The notes beneath the pieces were generated by a model. It did no database searches. It was not told the origin of the DNA and saw only the letters and a program-made list of their open reading frames with translations. A DNA stretch of 64,000 bases from Woeseiaceae bacterium (GTDB taxonomy: Bacteria > Pseudomonadota > Gammaproteobacteria > Steroidobacterales > Woeseiaceae). The stretch is taken from the NCBI GenBank assembly GCA_021773095.1, contig JAJFKR010000041.1, forward strand, positions 1-64,000, read 5' to 3'. Below, piece by piece: positions 32,344-41,925 of this stretch; position 1 is the stretch's first letter, and each line of letters begins with the position of its first letter. A program made the position numbers and the translations under genes.

Positions 32344-34725
32344 ATGGCCAAAAGTCTGAAAATTATCTGTCTCGGGGGTGGACCGGCATCGCTGTACTTC
32401 TCGATTCTGATGAAGAAACGCAACCCCGGGCATGACATCACAGTCATTGAGCGCGGTGACCGGAACTCGACCTGGGGCTTTGGCGTTGTTTTCTCAGATG
32501 AGACGCTGCAGGGTTTCATGGAGGCCGACGCTCCGAGTTACCAGCGCATCGTAGAGCAATTTGCCTATTGGGACGGCATCGATACGAGCATCCACGGCAG
32601 GACCATCAAGTCGCAGGGGCACGGTTTCTGTGGCATGTCACGACTCAAACTACTGAACATTTTTCATGATCGTTGCGACGAGCTTGGCGTCAACATCAGG
32701 TTCAATACCGACATTACTGACGTCGATCAACTCGATATCGAGAATCACGACCTCGTTGTTGCCGGCGATGGAATAACGTCGATATTGCGTGACAAATACC
32801 AGGACGAGTTCGGCACGACGATGGACTGGCGCGTCAACAAGTTCTGCTGGCTGGCAACCACAAAACCGCTCGATGACTTCAATTTCTATTTTCACAAGAA
32901 TGAGCACGGCTGGTGGTGGGCCCACGCCTATCGATATGAAGAAGGCAATACGACCTGGATCGTTGAGACGAGCGAGGAAACGTGGGACGCCGCGGCTATG
33001 GGGTCCATGAGCGAGGCAGAGACCAGGGCCTTCTGCGAAGAGCTGTTCACCGAGGACCTCGATGGCCATCCGCTAATAACAAATCGTTCGCTCTGGCGCA
33101 GCTTCCCGGTGGTCCGAAATGAGCGTCTCTATCACAACAACATCGTACTGATGGGCGATGCCGTGCGTTCGGCTCACTTCAGTATCGGCTCAGGCACCAA
33201 GCTCGCAATGGAAGATGCAATCGCGCTTGCAGGTTATTGCGATGAGACAGGCGATGATGTGGCCAAAGCACTCGAGATGTACCAGAGCATTCGCAAGGAT
33301 GAAGCGGACCGGCTGCAGCGGACCGCCGTCGTTTCGCTGAGCTGGTTCGAACATATCGATCGCTATGCGGCCGTACAGGACCCCGAACAATTCACGTTCA
33401 ACATGATGTGCCGTGCCAAGCGTGTGACCTACGAAAACCTCAAACTGCGTGATCCCGAGTTCATTGCAGGTATCGACAAGTGGTTCGCCGGGCACGCCAA
33501 AGCTGCGACGGGATTTGATGATATCGATACCGAGAATCCCACGGTGCCTGTATTCCAGCCGTTCAAAATCGGTGACATGCGTGTTGAGAATCGCTTCCAG
33601 CTGTCGGCGATGTGCCAGTACTGCGCAGAGGACGGCAATCCGACCGACTGGCACCTGATGCACTATGGTGAGCGTGCTGTCGGCGGCACCGGACTCCTGA
33701 ATACTGAAATGATTTGCATATCAGAACAAGCCAGGATAACGCCCGGGTGTGCCGGTATCTGGAACGATGAGCAGACTGACAGGTGGTCGCGCATCGTGGA
33801 CTTCGTGCATGCCAACAGCAAGGCGAAGATCTGTGCGCAAATTGGCCATTCGGGCCGCAAAGGCGCGACCTGTGTGCCCTGGGACGGCGGTATGGATGAA
33901 CCGCTGGCCGATGATTCCTGGGAGATCATTGCACCTTCACCACTGCCGTATCTCGAACACGGCGTCGTGCCCCGTGAGATGACGATGGACGACATGAACA
34001 AGGTCGTCGCCGATTTCGTCAAGGCAGCACAAAACGCAAGCCGCGCCGGATTTGACATGCTCGAGTTGCACCTCGCGCACGGTTACCTGCTGTCGAGCTT
34101 TATCAGTCCTTATACGAATCGACGCACGGACGAATTCGGCGGTGAAATCGAGGAGCGCATGCTATTCCCGCTGCGTGTTGTCAAAGCGGTTCGTGAAGTC
34201 TGGCCCGTTGGCAAGCCCATGGGCGCGCGAATCTCGGCGACAGACTGGGTAACTGGCGGCCTGGGTGAAGAGGAAATGCTAGCTGTCGCGAGGATGCTTA
34301 AAGAAGCTGGACTCGATGTGATCAACGTGTCGACCGGACAAGTGGCCAAAGAAGAGGAGCCGATTTATGGCCGCATGTTCCAGGCACCGTTTGCCGATCA
34401 AATTCGCAATGAGGTCGGCATTGCGACGATTGTTGCTGGCAACAACACGACGGCGGATCAGGCAAATACACTGATCGCCGCCGGTCGTACCGATATCGTC
34501 GCGTTCGGCCGGCCGATAATGAATCAGCCGCACTTTGTCCTGATGGCGGCAGCGCGATACGGCCATGTGGGCCAGTACTGGCCGCCCCAGTATGAATCAG
34601 GAAAGTTTCTCGCCGAAGTTCTTGCCAGCAAAGAAAACGAGGAGATGCTTGATCTGCGAACGGCAGCCAAGCCACCGCATCCCGGCGAGGCGCTGGCAAT
34701 GACAGGCAGACGACGCACATGCTAG
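32344..34725 (+). CDS. 2-Aminobenzoyl-CoA monooxygenase/reductase (flavin monooxygenase-OYE fusion)
   Basis: A 793-residue two-domain flavoenzyme. Residues 1-390 form a class A flavin monooxygenase: CLGGGPASLYFSILMKKR, then GDAVRSAHFSIGSGTKLAMEDA. Residues about 400-780 form an old-yellow-enzyme barrel: FQPFKIGDMRVENRFQLSAM, HGYLLSSFISPYTNRRTDEF and ATIVAGNNT. This fusion is known for 2-aminobenzoyl-CoA monooxygenase/reductase and salicylyl-CoA 5-hydroxylase. RidA and the indoleacetate-type operon favour 2-aminobenzoyl-CoA. The ATG at 32344 follows AAGGAAAG. Its last 7 bases overlap the mauE start. Confidence 0.9.
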   Translation: MAKSLKIICLGGGPASLYFSILMKKRNPGHDITVIERGDRNSTWGFGVVFSDETLQGFMEADAPSYQRIVEQFAYWDGIDTSIHGRTIKSQGHGFCGMSRLKLLNIFHDRCDELGVNIRFNTDITDVDQLDIENHDLVVAGDGITSILRDKYQDEFGTTMDWRVNKFCWLATTKPLDDFNFYFHKNEHGWWWAHAYRYEEGNTTWIVETSEETWDAAAMGSMSEAETRAFCEELFTEDLDGHPLITNRSLWRSFPVVRNERLYHNNIVLMGDAVRSAHFSIGSGTKLAMEDAIALAGYCDETGDDVAKALEMYQSIRKDEADRLQRTAVVSLSWFEHIDRYAAVQDPEQFTFNMMCRAKRVTYENLKLRDPEFIAGIDKWFAGHAKAATGFDDIDTENPTVPVFQPFKIGDMRVENRFQLSAMCQYCAEDGNPTDWHLMHYGERAVGGTGLLNTEMICISEQARITPGCAGIWNDEQTDRWSRIVDFVHANSKAKICAQIGHSGRKGATCVPWDGGMDEPLADDSWEIIAPSPLPYLEHGVVPREMTMDDMNKVVADFVKAAQNASRAGFDMLELHLAHGYLLSSFISPYTNRRTDEFGGEIEERMLFPLRVVKAVREVWPVGKPMGARISATDWVTGGLGEEEMLAVARMLKEAGLDVINVSTGQVAKEEEPIYGRMFQAPFADQIRNEVGIATIVAGNNTTADQANTLIAAGRTDIVAFGRPIMNQPHFVLMAAARYGHVGQYWPPQYESGKFLAEVLASKENEEMLDLRTAAKPPHPGEALAMTGRRRTC

Positions 34726-35255
34726 AGACCCTTGTTACCGATTCCGGCTTCGTACTAAGTATTCGTTGGCTGCTTGCAGTCGTGTTTTTTGTCGCATTCT
34801 TCCACAAGCTTATGGCACCCGCGTCTTTCGTCACGACGCTTTCGGCTTATCGCCTGTTACCCGACGGCGTCGCACCGATTGCCGCCTATGCATTGATTGT
34901 TGTCGAACTGCTGACGGCTTGCGCATTACTATTGAATAGCGTTTTCGGTAGTATCAGCGCGGTTGCTTTGTTGGCGATTTATGCTCTGGCAATTCTCGTA
35001 AATCTTCTGCGTGGCCGGCGGGATATAGACTGTGGATGCTCCGGACCGTACGTAAGGCAAACGCTTTCTGCCTGGCTGATCGCACGCAACATTGGGCTCA
35101 TCGCGGTGGCCTTGTTGACGATGCTGCCGGCCAGCGAGCCACGCGCCCTCGTTGCCCTGGACTGGTTTACGTCACTGGCCGGTGCTGCGAGTTTTGGACT
35201 AATTTATTTCACCGTGAACCATCTCTCCTCGGTAAACGCGCGTTACGGTCGTTGA
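34719..35255 (+). CDS. mauE: MauE-type amine dehydrogenase maturation membrane protein
   Basis: The 178-residue protein has four to five transmembrane helices, FHKLMAPASFVTTLSAYRLLP after the first helix, and the conserved RRDIDCGCSGP loop with two cysteines. This is the MauE/DoxX-like pattern. MauE with MauD is needed for disulphide formation and stability of the TTQ light chain. Its ATG overlaps the monooxygenase/reductase stop by 7 bases, so it is translated with the aminobenzoyl-CoA genes, about 14 kb from the amine dehydrogenase structural genes. Confidence 0.88.
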   Translation: MLETLVTDSGFVLSIRWLLAVVFFVAFFHKLMAPASFVTTLSAYRLLPDGVAPIAAYALIVVELLTACALLLNSVFGSISAVALLAIYALAILVNLLRGRRDIDCGCSGPYVRQTLSAWLIARNIGLIAVALLTMLPASEPRALVALDWFTSLAGAASFGLIYFTVNHLSSVNARYGR

Positions 35256-35276
35256 CTACAATCGAAGAATCCTCTT

Positions 35277-35876
35277 ATGAATATTGCTCTGCTTGTCTCA
35301 AACATCGTCTTATGGATCCTCGTTGCCGGTCTCGCGCTGACCGTGCTTGCATTGGCCCGGCAAATCGGAATTCTGCATGAGCGCATCGCGCCGGCTGGCG
35401 CACTGATGATAAGAGGCGGGCCGAAAGTCGGCGAGCAGGCGCCGGTTCTCGAGGTGACCGATCTCCACGGTCAGGACCTGTGGGTCGGAAAACCGTGCGA
35501 CGATGCGAGAAGCACCCTCGTGTTTTTTCTTTCACCCACGTGCCCGGTCTGCAAAACCTTGTTGCCCGTGCTCAAATCGTCGAAAAAATCCGAGCGCGAT
35601 TGGCTGGACGTCATACTCGCAAGCGATGGTGATGTTGCCGGCCAGCAAGCGTTTGTCGATGAATATGAGCTCGGCGGCTTCACCTATGTATTGTCGACCA
35701 ACCTTGGTATGACCTACCAGGTTGGCAAACTGCCGTTCGCCGTGCTGGTCGATCACGATGGCGTCATTCGCGCCAAGGGTCTGGTCAATTCCCGCGAGCA
35801 CCTCGAAAGTCTGTTCGAGGCCAAGGAGCGGGGCGTAGCGTCCGTCCAGGAATATGTGGCGGGTAAAAGCCAGTAA
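35277..35876 (+). CDS. mauD: MauD-type thiol-disulphide maturation protein
   Basis: The 199-residue protein has an N-terminal membrane anchor (about 5-27), then GGPKVGEQAPVLEVTDLHG and the redox motif FFLSPTCPVCKTLLPVL in a thioredoxin fold. The order anchor, GxxxP loop and CPxC is that of MauD. It is likely periplasmic and oxidises or isomerises cysteines of the light chain. It follows mauE by 21 bases. No other substrate for such a specialised protein is encoded nearby. Confidence 0.9.
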   Translation: MNIALLVSNIVLWILVAGLALTVLALARQIGILHERIAPAGALMIRGGPKVGEQAPVLEVTDLHGQDLWVGKPCDDARSTLVFFLSPTCPVCKTLLPVLKSSKKSERDWLDVILASDGDVAGQQAFVDEYELGGFTYVLSTNLGMTYQVGKLPFAVLVDHDGVIRAKGLVNSREHLESLFEAKERGVASVQEYVAGKSQ

Positions 35877-35926
35877 GTGCACGAGCGTCATAACTACAGT
35901 CAGGACAACTGACCAGGGGACATCAA

Positions 35927-36889
35927 ATGAGTAAAGCATTCGCGTCGCAAGCTGATCTTGAGGAAAAAGAGGTCAGCTTCACAAAGTTGTCGCAACATGC
36001 GTATGCCTATACGGCGGAAGGGGATCCGAATACGGGTGTTGTGATCGGTGACGATGCCGTCATGGTTATTGACACCCAGGCAACGCCTGCCATGGCGCAG
36101 GATGTTATCGAAAAGATCCGCAGTGTTTCCGACAAACCCATCCAATATGTCGTGCTGTCGCACTACCATGCAGTGCGCGTGCTTGGCGCGTCTGCCTATT
36201 CACCGATGCACATCATTTCGAGCCAGGACACCTGTGATCTGATCGTTGAACGCGGTGAGCAGGACTACAAATCCGAGTTTGAGCGGTTTCCGCGTCTGTT
36301 CCAGGATGTCGATTCGATTCCCGGACTTACCTGGCCGACGCTCACCTTCAAAGGCGAGATGACGCTTTGGCTCGGACAGCTCGAAGTGAAAATTCTTCAG
36401 CTCGGTCGTGGCCACACCAAGGGCGATACGGTGGTCTGGTTGCCACAGGACAAGGTCCTGTTCAGTGGGGACCTCGTCGAGTATGGCGCCACCCCCTATA
36501 CTGGTGACGCCTATTTACGCGACTGGCCGCAGACATTGCGCAACGTGGCTGCACTGGAGCCGCGGGCACTGGTACCGGGCCGCGGCAACGCCCTGTGTTC
36601 ACCCGATGCCGTGACTGCCGCCATCGACGGGACACGTGCATTTCTGGAGGCCATGTTCTCGGCTGTCTGTGAGGGCCGCAAGAACGGTGACGATCTAAAT
36701 ACGATCTACAGAGACACTCACGCGCAACTGAAACCCGATTTTGGGGAATGGGTCATCTTTGACCATTGCCTGCCATTCGACGTGACTCGTGCATTCGATG
36801 AGGCAGACGGGATTACAGACCCACGTATCTGGACGGCCGAGCGTGATGCACAGATGTGGGATGACCTCGAAGGCAGTTTGTCAGACTGA
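35927..36889 (+). CDS. MBL-fold hydrolase with a degenerate metal site
   Basis: The 320-residue metallo-beta-lactamase-fold protein keeps SHYH of the first motif, GRGHTKGDTVVWLP and FSGDLVEYG, but the usual DH after HxHx is missing (SHYHAVRVLGA) and the late PGHG motif reads PGRGN. One metal site may remain and the second looks lost. Such proteins recur with flavin monooxygenase and DUF2783 genes in aromatic clusters. The function was not recognised; lactone or thioester hydrolysis is possible. Confidence 0.75.
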   Translation: MSKAFASQADLEEKEVSFTKLSQHAYAYTAEGDPNTGVVIGDDAVMVIDTQATPAMAQDVIEKIRSVSDKPIQYVVLSHYHAVRVLGASAYSPMHIISSQDTCDLIVERGEQDYKSEFERFPRLFQDVDSIPGLTWPTLTFKGEMTLWLGQLEVKILQLGRGHTKGDTVVWLPQDKVLFSGDLVEYGATPYTGDAYLRDWPQTLRNVAALEPRALVPGRGNALCSPDAVTAAIDGTRAFLEAMFSAVCEGRKNGDDLNTIYRDTHAQLKPDFGEWVIFDHCLPFDVTRAFDEADGITDPRIWTAERDAQMWDDLEGSLSD

Positions 36890-36901
36890 CGGAGCAAATC
36901 C

Positions 36902-38593
36902 TTGCCGGAAAAGTACTCAGACATTGGCCAGGCGAGGGGCGCAGGACGCGAGTCCCGGAGGACCTTTGCATTCGTGCGACCACCTCAACTCGGCTCCTCG
37001 AAAGTTGCTCACTATCCTGTTGTCATTGCAGGCGGCGGGCCGATCGGTTTGGCGACAGCGGCGTTTCTCGGCAAGGCGGGCATAAAGTCCGTCGTCCTTG
37101 AGAAACACAACTCGGTCAGTGACGGCTCGCGGGCAATCTGCTGGGCGAAACGTACTCTCGAAATTTTGGACAGGCTTGGCATCGGTGATCATTTGCTTGA
37201 CAAGGGCGTGACCTGGAACACCGGCAAAGTCTATTTTCGTGATAGCCGGGATCCTGTGTATGCATTTGATTTACTGGCGGACAAGGAGCAAAAATATCCT
37301 GCATTTGTGAATTTGCAGCAGTACTTCGTTGAGGAGTACTTGCTGGAGCTGCTGGCCGAGCAGGAGTTCTCCGAGGTGCGATGGCAGCAGGAGCTCGTTG
37401 CTCTGGAAAGCAGTGACAGTGAGGTCGTCGTCACGGTCGACACACCCGATGGTCGGTACCGGCTGAGTTGTGATTACCTGATCGCTGCCGACGGGCACCG
37501 TAGCCCGGTGCGAGCCATGATGGGCCTGGATTTCGAGGGCCGGGTCTTTGAGGACAACTTCCTGATCGCCGATGTGCGAATGAAAGCCGGCTTTCCGGTT
37601 GAGCGCCGTTTCTGGTTCGACCCGCCGTTCAATCGCGGACAGACGGCTCTGCTGCACAAACAAGCGGCCGACGTTTGGCGAATCGACTTCCAGCTGGGCA
37701 GGGATATTGATCGAGATACCGTACTGGATGAGAAGAATGTCGATGCCAAGATCCGGGCATTTCTTGGTCCGGATGTGGATTTCGACTATGAGTGGGTGAG
37801 CCTGTACACATTTCATTGTCGTCGCATGAAACAGTTCGTCCACGACCGCGTCATATTTGTGGGAGACTCGGCACATCTCGTCTCACCATTCGGTGCGCGT
37901 GGAGCGAACGGCGGGCTTCAGGATGTCGACAATCTCGTCTGGAAACTGGATCTGTTGATGCAGAAGCTCGCGCCTGCCGACATTCTTAAGAGCTACGATG
38001 AAGAACGCATCTACGGCGCTGATGAAAACATTATGAATTCGACCAGAAGCACTGATTTCATTTCACCGAAGAGTGAGATCAGCAAAGCCTTCCGCGATGC
38101 GGCGCTGGAGCTTGCCCGGGATTACCCTTTCGCGCGTGCCATTGTGAATTCGGGACGGCTGTCTGTACCGTGTGTGCTCGATGAATCCCGGCTGATGACA
38201 GCCGACGAAGACGACTTCACGGATACGATGCGCCCGGGTTCTCCGTGCATGGATGCACCGCTTAGCTGCGGCGGGGAGCCGGCATGGCTGCTCGAACATT
38301 TGGGTGAGCGTTTTGTGGGGCTTTACTTCAGCGACAGCGAAACGCCCATACCTGACGCGGCTCGGGGGCTCGAACTTGGCGGCATTCCTGTCGATACCGT
38401 TACGGTTGCAGCATCTGGCCAGGATGACGGTGAGATGTGCGACGAAAATGGCAACGCGTACTTACACTACGATGCAAGCCCTGGCACTTACTACCTGATT
38501 CGTCCTGACCAGCATGTGGCGGGTCGTTGGCGACAATTTGACGCAAGTCGTGTCGCCGATGCACTCGCACGCGCTACGTGCCAGACGACCTGA
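36902..38593 (+). CDS. FAD-dependent aromatic monooxygenase (MhpA-like)
   Basis: The 563-residue class A flavin monooxygenase has the FAD motif IAGGGPIGLATAAFLGKAG near residue 42, the YLIAADGHRSPVR motif near 195, and FVGDSAHLVSPFGARGANGG near 320. A C-terminal thioredoxin-like tail follows, as in phenol and 3-hydroxyphenylpropionate hydroxylases. The start is a TTG at 36902 behind GGAG; no in-frame ATG gives the full domain. It likely hydroxylates a phenolic acid or CoA-pathway intermediate. The substrate is unknown. Confidence 0.82.
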   Translation: MPEKYSDIGQARGAGRESRRTFAFVRPPQLGSSKVAHYPVVIAGGGPIGLATAAFLGKAGIKSVVLEKHNSVSDGSRAICWAKRTLEILDRLGIGDHLLDKGVTWNTGKVYFRDSRDPVYAFDLLADKEQKYPAFVNLQQYFVEEYLLELLAEQEFSEVRWQQELVALESSDSEVVVTVDTPDGRYRLSCDYLIAADGHRSPVRAMMGLDFEGRVFEDNFLIADVRMKAGFPVERRFWFDPPFNRGQTALLHKQAADVWRIDFQLGRDIDRDTVLDEKNVDAKIRAFLGPDVDFDYEWVSLYTFHCRRMKQFVHDRVIFVGDSAHLVSPFGARGANGGLQDVDNLVWKLDLLMQKLAPADILKSYDEERIYGADENIMNSTRSTDFISPKSEISKAFRDAALELARDYPFARAIVNSGRLSVPCVLDESRLMTADEDDFTDTMRPGSPCMDAPLSCGGEPAWLLEHLGERFVGLYFSDSETPIPDAARGLELGGIPVDTVTVAASGQDDGEMCDENGNAYLHYDASPGTYYLIRPDQHVAGRWRQFDASRVADALARATCQTT

Positions 38594-38602
38594 GGCCAAA
38601 TC

Positions 38603-38806
38603 ATGCACAGAGAACTGAGAATCGACGATCCGGATGCATTTTACGAGCGCCTGATCGAACTGCATGCAAACCGCAGCGCTGCGGACAGCCAGCTCATCAA
38701 TGCGAAGCTGATTCTGATGATGGCAAACGAGATCGGTGATCGGGGGGTCCTGGACGAGTTGCTGCGGGCACTGCAGGACGACTCATCTAAGGATGCGTCG
38801 GGGTGA
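38603..38806 (+). CDS. DUF2783 small protein
   Basis: A 67-residue soluble protein, ELRIDDPDAFYERLIELHAN..., matching the DUF2783 pattern. It lies 9 bases after the monooxygenase and is its usual companion in aromatic degradation clusters. No catalytic motif is visible. It may assist the monooxygenase. A weak hairpin CCCGC...GCGGG without a T run follows at about 38819-38836. Confidence 0.7.
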   Translation: MHRELRIDDPDAFYERLIELHANRSAADSQLINAKLILMMANEIGDRGVLDELLRALQDDSSKDASG

Positions 38807-38865
38807 GTAGCACAGGCCCGCCCTGCGTCAGCGGGTAAACAAAAACTCGAATGGAAGCATTGCCG

Positions 38866-40437
38866 TCAACTTCCTGTCGCATCACGAAGCTTGAAGCGCT
38901 GGATTTTCCCGGTCGCGGTTTTAGGTAGCTCCGTCACGAAATGAACGTATCGTGGGTACTTGTGCGGTGTAAGGCGTGACTTTACGAACTGCTGCAGCTC
39001 TTTTGCGAGATTATCTGAGGCCTCTTGTTTTTGATTCAAAATGATATAGGCATGTGACTTAATCAAGTCCTCATCATCAGGCTTGCCCACAACAGCGCAT
39101 TCAAAAACAGCATCGTGCGACATTAGTGTCGATTCAACTTCGATCGGTGACACATATTGACCACTGACCTTTATCATGTCGTCGCCGCGTCCTACATAGA
39201 TGTAATAACCTTGCTCATTACGAAAAAATTTATCACCGGTTTTCGTCCACTCACCCAGAAATGTACTGCGGCTCTTTTCTCGATTGGTCCAATACATCAA
39301 CGCTGCACTGGGTCCTCGTACAAACAGGTCGCCAACCTCACTATGTGGTACGGGCCGGCCTTCTGTATCTCGAATTTCGACATCATAGCCAGTGACCGGT
39401 TTGCCAGTTGTTCCGTAGCGAACATCGTCATGTCTGTTGGATATATAGACATGCAGCATTTCCGTAGAGCCGATACCGTCCAGGATGTGGCATTGAAAAT
39501 GATCTGTAAAACGGGTCCCCAGATTTTCAGGTAGTGACTCGCCGGCAGAAATACAGGCACGAAGACTTACTTCTGACTCGGAAGGCAGCTGTGGCGAGGC
39601 AAGCATGGCCGCAAAAACTGTCGGGGCAGCAAAAAACAGGGTGGGTTTATTAGTAGTCAGCCGCTTGAAAATCGCTTCAGCGGTAGGTCTTTCAGACATT
39701 AGTACAACAGTCGCACCGACGCTTAGAGGGAAAGTCAGGCTATTACCCAAACCGTAAGCAAAAAATAATTTAGCAGCCGAAAAGATAATGTCTGTCTCTT
39801 CAATCTGTAAGGTTTGCTTGCCGCACAATTCTGCCGTCCAATATAGATTGGCGTGTGTATGCACCGTGCCTTTTGGGCGTCCCGTCGAGCCAGATGAATA
39901 GAGCCAGAAGGCGATATCATCGCGGTGGACACTGGCTGCTCCATTTTGTTCTGCATGATTTTCGAGCAGCGACAAAAATGAAACAGTGTTTGGCGTTGCA
40001 GCATCACTGTCTCCGGAGACAACCACGGGTATATTGCTGTCTGGTTTCTCTGAATTTGTGTGCAGGACTTTTTCAATTTTAGGATAAAGTACATCAGAGA
40101 CGAATATTGCGCGTGCATGACAATGGTCGAGCATGTACGCATAGTCTGATGTTTGAAGAAGTGTATTGACGGCTACCGGAATTACGCCCGCATAGAGGCA
40201 ACCCAAAAAGGCGGCCGGCATATCGACTGTATCGAGCATTACCAACAACACTCGTTGTTCCGGTTGTATTCCCAGTGACTGAAGTGCGCTCGCGAAACGG
40301 CGTATATTTGAAGTCAGTTCTGCATAAGTAATTTGCCGAGAATCGTCGATGTATGCGACTTTGTCGGGACGCGACACATTCGAGTCAATGATATGTTGTG
40401 CGAAATTGAAAGACTCTTTGGGTGTTTGTGTCTTCAT
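38866..40437 (-). CDS. Benzoate/2-aminobenzoate-CoA ligase
   Basis: A 523-residue AMP-forming ligase with YSSGSTGRPKGTVHTHANLYW near residue 190, DGIGSTEMLHVYISNR near 325 and GRGDDMIKVSGQYVSPIEVE near 425. This is the benzoate-CoA ligase pattern. It is convergent with the DUF2783 gene and in line with boxB. The gene is visibly A/T-richer than its neighbours: the row 39001-39060 has only 21 G/C of 60, against 34 of 60 in a boxB row. Recent transfer is likely. Benzoate and 2-aminobenzoate both fit the neighbours. Confidence 0.85.
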   Translation of the reverse strand: MKTQTPKESFNFAQHIIDSNVSRPDKVAYIDDSRQITYAELTSNIRRFASALQSLGIQPEQRVLLVMLDTVDMPAAFLGCLYAGVIPVAVNTLLQTSDYAYMLDHCHARAIFVSDVLYPKIEKVLHTNSEKPDSNIPVVVSGDSDAATPNTVSFLSLLENHAEQNGAASVHRDDIAFWLYSSGSTGRPKGTVHTHANLYWTAELCGKQTLQIEETDIIFSAAKLFFAYGLGNSLTFPLSVGATVVLMSERPTAEAIFKRLTTNKPTLFFAAPTVFAAMLASPQLPSESEVSLRACISAGESLPENLGTRFTDHFQCHILDGIGSTEMLHVYISNRHDDVRYGTTGKPVTGYDVEIRDTEGRPVPHSEVGDLFVRGPSAALMYWTNREKSRSTFLGEWTKTGDKFFRNEQGYYIYVGRGDDMIKVSGQYVSPIEVESTLMSHDAVFECAVVGKPDDEDLIKSHAYIILNQKQEASDNLAKELQQFVKSRLTPHKYPRYVHFVTELPKTATGKIQRFKLRDATGS

Positions 40438-40483
40438 CGGCCTGTATTTTCAGTAATTGAAAAGAACCTGCATCATTGTTGGC

Positions 40484-41923
40484 TCATGCACAAAGTTTGA
40501 CATACTCGAAATCTCCGGCCTTGCCGTTGATGCCTGCCCGTGGCGCTGCGATCCAGCTTGCGTACTTTCCTGGGCTCGCTTCCGGCTGCATCAGTGCCAG
40601 GATGTAATCGAGATCAGTCTCGGACGCGAGCCACTCATGCCGCCGCGCATTCCATTCGGTTTCGGACACAATCTTTCCGCCGGTCGTCACGTGCACATCC
40701 GAAAACTCGCCTACAGCACGATTGAACCCACGATGTGGCAATGACAAAGAGTAATCGAGATTGTGCGTCTTCAGGACACGGTTCCAGCGCATCATTACTT
40801 TCTCGCAATCCAAGATGTAATCGTCACAGAGTCTTGCGTTGATGGCATTCAGGGCTGGAATATCGACTATCTGCACTGCGCCATCGACAACTTGCGCCAC
40901 TGGATAGGTGTCACTCTCCAACTGGTGGTCATCATCTATCCTTAACTCACGAAATCGGCCCTTTAATCCCGCGTTGAATGAATTTGCCGCGTTGGTTGAG
41001 ATTTCTGCGCCAAACAGATCCAGCGTTACCGAGTAATGGAAATTGATTTTCTTTTGTATCGTTGCAAGGTCGATAACGCCATATTTGCGCACCGCATGCT
41101 TGTCTGCGGGATCGGTAATGCCGTGCTCATTCATGACCTCACAAACGCGCTGAATGACGCGCTCGACGCCCGTCCTGCCGACAAACATGTGGTGTCCTTC
41201 CTCAGTCAACATGAAGCGGGTCGTTCTCGCGAGTGGATCAAAGCCGGATGTGGCAAGCGATTCGAGCTGCATTTTGCCGTCGCGATCAGTGAATGTCGTG
41301 AACATAAAAAACGACAACCAATCCGGCGTCGCTTCATTAAATGCACCCAGAATTCGCGGCTTGTCGGCATCGCCGGATGTCCGCTTGAGCAGTTCCTCAG
41401 CTTCCTCCCTGCCGTCACGACCGAAGTATTTTTGCAGCAGGTAGACCATCGCCCAGAGATGACGCCCTTCTTCGACGTTTACCTGGAATAAATTGCGCAT
41501 GTCATACAATGACGGCGCGGTCTGTCCGAGAAAGCGCTGTTGCTCAACGGAGGCGGGTTCGGTATCTCCCTGAATGACAATGAGCTTGCGGAGCATGGAG
41601 CGATATTCTCCGGGAACGTCCTGCCACACCGGCTCGCCCTTGTGCTGGCCAAACGCAATGGTTCTGCCTTCTTCCTGTGGCGCTAACAGGATGCCCCAAC
41701 GATACTCCGGCATCTTCACGTAACCGAACTTGGCCCAACCTTCGGAATCGACGCCAACCGCAGTACGGAGATAGGTTTCATGGTTCTGAGATCCGACCGG
41801 CCCCATGTTCTTCCACCAGTCAATGTACTTTGGGTACCAGGCCTCCAGTGCGCGCCTGAGTCGTTCGTCCGACGCCAGGTCAACGTTGTTCGGGATCAGT
41901 GACGTGTAGTCAACGTCTGTCAT
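40484..41923 (-). CDS. boxB: Benzoyl-CoA 2,3-epoxidase BoxB
   Basis: The 479-residue protein is the oxygenase component of the aerobic benzoyl-CoA pathway. It carries di-iron ligands of the ferritin-like oxygenase fold in RNLFQVNVEEGRHLWAMVYLL near residue 140 and in MLTEEGHHMFVG near 240, and starts MTDVDYTSLIPNNVDL. It forms 2,3-epoxybenzoyl-CoA with oxygen and reducing equivalents. boxC lies directly upstream with 2 bases between. The usual reductase gene boxA is not in the window. Confidence 0.95.
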   Translation of the reverse strand: MTDVDYTSLIPNNVDLASDERLRRALEAWYPKYIDWWKNMGPVGSQNHETYLRTAVGVDSEGWAKFGYVKMPEYRWGILLAPQEEGRTIAFGQHKGEPVWQDVPGEYRSMLRKLIVIQGDTEPASVEQQRFLGQTAPSLYDMRNLFQVNVEEGRHLWAMVYLLQKYFGRDGREEAEELLKRTSGDADKPRILGAFNEATPDWLSFFMFTTFTDRDGKMQLESLATSGFDPLARTTRFMLTEEGHHMFVGRTGVERVIQRVCEVMNEHGITDPADKHAVRKYGVIDLATIQKKINFHYSVTLDLFGAEISTNAANSFNAGLKGRFRELRIDDDHQLESDTYPVAQVVDGAVQIVDIPALNAINARLCDDYILDCEKVMMRWNRVLKTHNLDYSLSLPHRGFNRAVGEFSDVHVTTGGKIVSETEWNARRHEWLASETDLDYILALMQPEASPGKYASWIAAPRAGINGKAGDFEYVKLCA

Positions 41924-41925
41924 GC

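Noticed and set aside
38807-38865. Terminator between the DUF2783 gene and the benzoate-CoA ligase gene
   Set aside because: The CCCGC/GCGGG stem is short and no T run follows on either strand.
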